From contig CAUHML010000159.1 in the NCBI GenBank assembly GCA_959606905.1, positions 1-7,227 on the forward strand: a DNA stretch of 7,227 nucleotides, given 5' to 3'. Both the position numbers and the translations under genes were made by a program. The notes beneath the pieces are model-generated. The model was not told where the DNA came from. It did no database searches and saw nothing but the letters and a program-made list of their open reading frames with translations. This stretch comes from an uncultured Bacteroides sp. GTDB taxonomy: Bacteria; Bacteroidota; Bacteroidia; Bacteroidales; Bacteroidaceae. How positions within the stretch are numbered: the first letter of the stretch is position 1; each line of letters begins with the position of its first letter. Shown here in pieces: positions 6,744-7,227 of the stretch.

Positions 6744-6764
6744 CCGTTACTGTATAGGTAACGG
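6744..6764 (+). repeat. Left inverted repeat / recombinase crossover site
   Basis: The core GTTACTGTATAGGTAACGG (6746-6764) recurs perfectly in reverse complement at 7029-7047; over 21 bases 20 match. The site is itself a 7-bp inverted repeat (CCGTTAC and GTAACGG) around an asymmetric 7-bp centre TGTATAG. This is the form expected for two recombinase-binding arms around a crossover spacer. The asymmetric centre fixes the polarity, so paired inverted sites yield inversion. Confidence 0.87.
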
Positions 6765-6981
6765 AGAAACCTTTGCGCCTGCTCTTTTGGAGTAGTCAAT
6801 ACTGAAAAATGATACGATAGATTATGAAACTTCTTTACCCCTGCTTCTGACAAGCGGCAGAGGGGAGGGAAATCTTTGGCATAATTTAGAAGTTAACAAA
6901 GCCCTAATACAAAGAATCCACGTGTTTTATCTGTCCTAGTTCCGCTTTTAAGTAGTTTATTAGAAAAAATGTGTGATTTCG

Positions 6982-7013
6982 TTTGGTTGTTTTAAGAAAT
7001 ATGCTCATATTTG
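6982..7013 (+). promoter_or_regulatory. Promoter inside the invertible segment, pointing rightward (OFF)
   Basis: A TTTG -33 box (6982-6985) is separated by 20 bases from CATATTTG (7006-7013), one base from the -7 consensus TAnnTTTG; the following GCAC resembles typical Bacteroides promoters. The start is predicted near 7018. In this orientation transcription runs through the right repeat into the antisense strand of the recombinase 3' end. After inversion the -7 box would lie at about 6780-6787, giving a leader of about 210 nt to the lipoprotein ATG. I found no comparable promoter pointing left in the segment. Confidence 0.68.
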
Positions 7014-7028
7014 CACCGTCATTTATTC

Positions 7029-7049
7029 CCGTTACCTATACAGTAACAG
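7029..7049 (-). repeat. Right inverted repeat / recombinase crossover site
   Basis: This is the reverse-complement partner of the site at 6744-6764, differing at one outer base (7048). Its arms GTTAC and GTAAC flank the 7-bp centre CTATACA. It begins eight bases beyond the recombinase stop codon. The TTTT at 7050-7053 means the site could also form a weak hairpin terminator for rightward transcripts. Confidence 0.87.
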
Positions 7050-7057
7050 TTTTATAA

Positions 7058-7227
7058 TCAGGCGATTACTCCTATCACAGAACGCTTAACAAAATCAAGA
7101 ACCTGTTTATTTGCTTCATCAATTTTTTTGCTTCGGAAAGGCTTGAGATATGTTTCTGTTACCGTAATGGAAGAATGTCCCATAGCTTCGGAGATAATAC
7201 CCGGATGAATTTCGCAATAATAAGCCG
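7058..7227 (-). CDS. Tyrosine site-specific recombinase (phage-integrase family), C-terminal end only
   Basis: The last 56 codons are present; the gene continues beyond the right edge. The visible sequence includes HPGIISEAMGHSSITVTETY followed by LKPF, the conserved C-terminal block of tyrosine recombinases. It contains the catalytic histidine of the G-H-S-S box (codon 7175-7177) and the nucleophilic tyrosine of TETYL (codon 7148-7150). The upstream catalytic arginines and histidine are outside the window. A charged tail follows and the frame ends in TGA at 7058-7060. It ends eight bases from the right inverted repeat, so it is the likely invertase (Tsr type) that flips the promoter segment. 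Alternatives are a recombinase serving other sites, or an integrase of an unseen element, but the abutting inverted repeats favour local inversion. Confidence 0.93.
   Translation of the reverse strand, partial: AYYCEIHPGIISEAMGHSSITVTETYLKPFRSKKIDEANKQVLDFVKRSVIGVIA

Larger units (their letters stand above)
6744..7049. other. Invertible promoter segment (phase-variation switch)
   Basis: About 264 bp of non-coding DNA is bounded by 20/21-bp inverted repeats. It lies between the lipoprotein operon and the 3' end of a tyrosine recombinase gene, both on the minus strand. The segment contains one good Bacteroides promoter near its right end, pointing rightward. Recombination between the repeats would flip it to point at the lipoprotein gene. 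A GC-richer imperfect hairpin (CCCC at 6838-6841 with GGGG at 6862-6865) lies inside; no T-run follows it on either strand. No ORF was recognised. Repeats, promoter and adjacent recombinase match the known invertible promoters of Bacteroides surface-protein genes. Confidence 0.87.

Noticed and set aside
6768..6775. AACCTTTG as a second -7 box pointing right from the left repeat
   Set aside because: It has one mismatch in the TA and nothing like TTTG at the -33 position, which falls in the repeat itself.
6838..6865. GC-richer hairpin inside the invertible segment as a terminator for the recombinase gene
   Set aside because: Pairing needs a bulge and no T-run follows on either strand, so it cannot be called a terminator.
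7158..7168. GTTACCGTAAT inside the recombinase gene as a third crossover site
   Set aside because: It lacks the 7-bp core and proper arm spacing, and encodes conserved recombinase residues.

Overview
The window looks like chromosomal DNA from a gut Bacteroides species, probably close to B. thetaiotaomicron. The evidence is AT-rich leaders without Shine-Dalgarno sites in front of the main genes, TAnnTTTG-type -7 promoter boxes, a lipoprotein with the Bacteroidota surface-export pattern (Cys followed by K-D-Y-D-D-D), and protein families typical of the genus. Species is inferred from recall, not from a search.

Left part (1-2280) is housekeeping plus a solitary accessory gene. It holds the 3' three-quarters of an RNase E/G gene (rng, + strand), a strong bidirectional terminator, and a convergent Rpn-family (PD-(D/E)XK_2) nuclease/putative transposase gene with its own -7 box. 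A 410-bp gene-free stretch (2116-2525) follows, carrying four hairpins; two of them are diverged copies of one terminator-like element.

Central and right part (2495-7227) is one coherent unit read right to left. It contains the 3' end of a tyrosine site-specific recombinase gene, then a roughly 300-bp invertible segment bounded by 20/21-bp inverted repeats, a leader of about 180 bp, a 954-aa surface lipoprotein of S-layer type, and a 365-aa OmpA-family protein, ending in a hairpin terminator. The invertible segment contains one convincing Bacteroides promoter. In the orientation given here it points rightward, away from the lipoprotein operon, so the sequenced state is predicted to be OFF. 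Flipping the segment would place the promoter about 210 nt upstream of the lipoprotein start, reading into it. The adjacent recombinase is the obvious candidate invertase.

This layout strongly resembles the phase-variable S-layer system described for B. thetaiotaomicron (the BT1927 family with its OmpA-like neighbour) and the Tsr-controlled outer-surface protein switches of B. fragilis. The general system is therefore probably not new. Less expected details are the architecture of the recombination sites, the predicted OFF orientation with promoter output into the recombinase 3' end, a leader carrying a perfect anti-Shine-Dalgarno complement inside a possible short upstream ORF, and a hairpin plus possible secondary promoter between the lipoprotein and OmpA genes.
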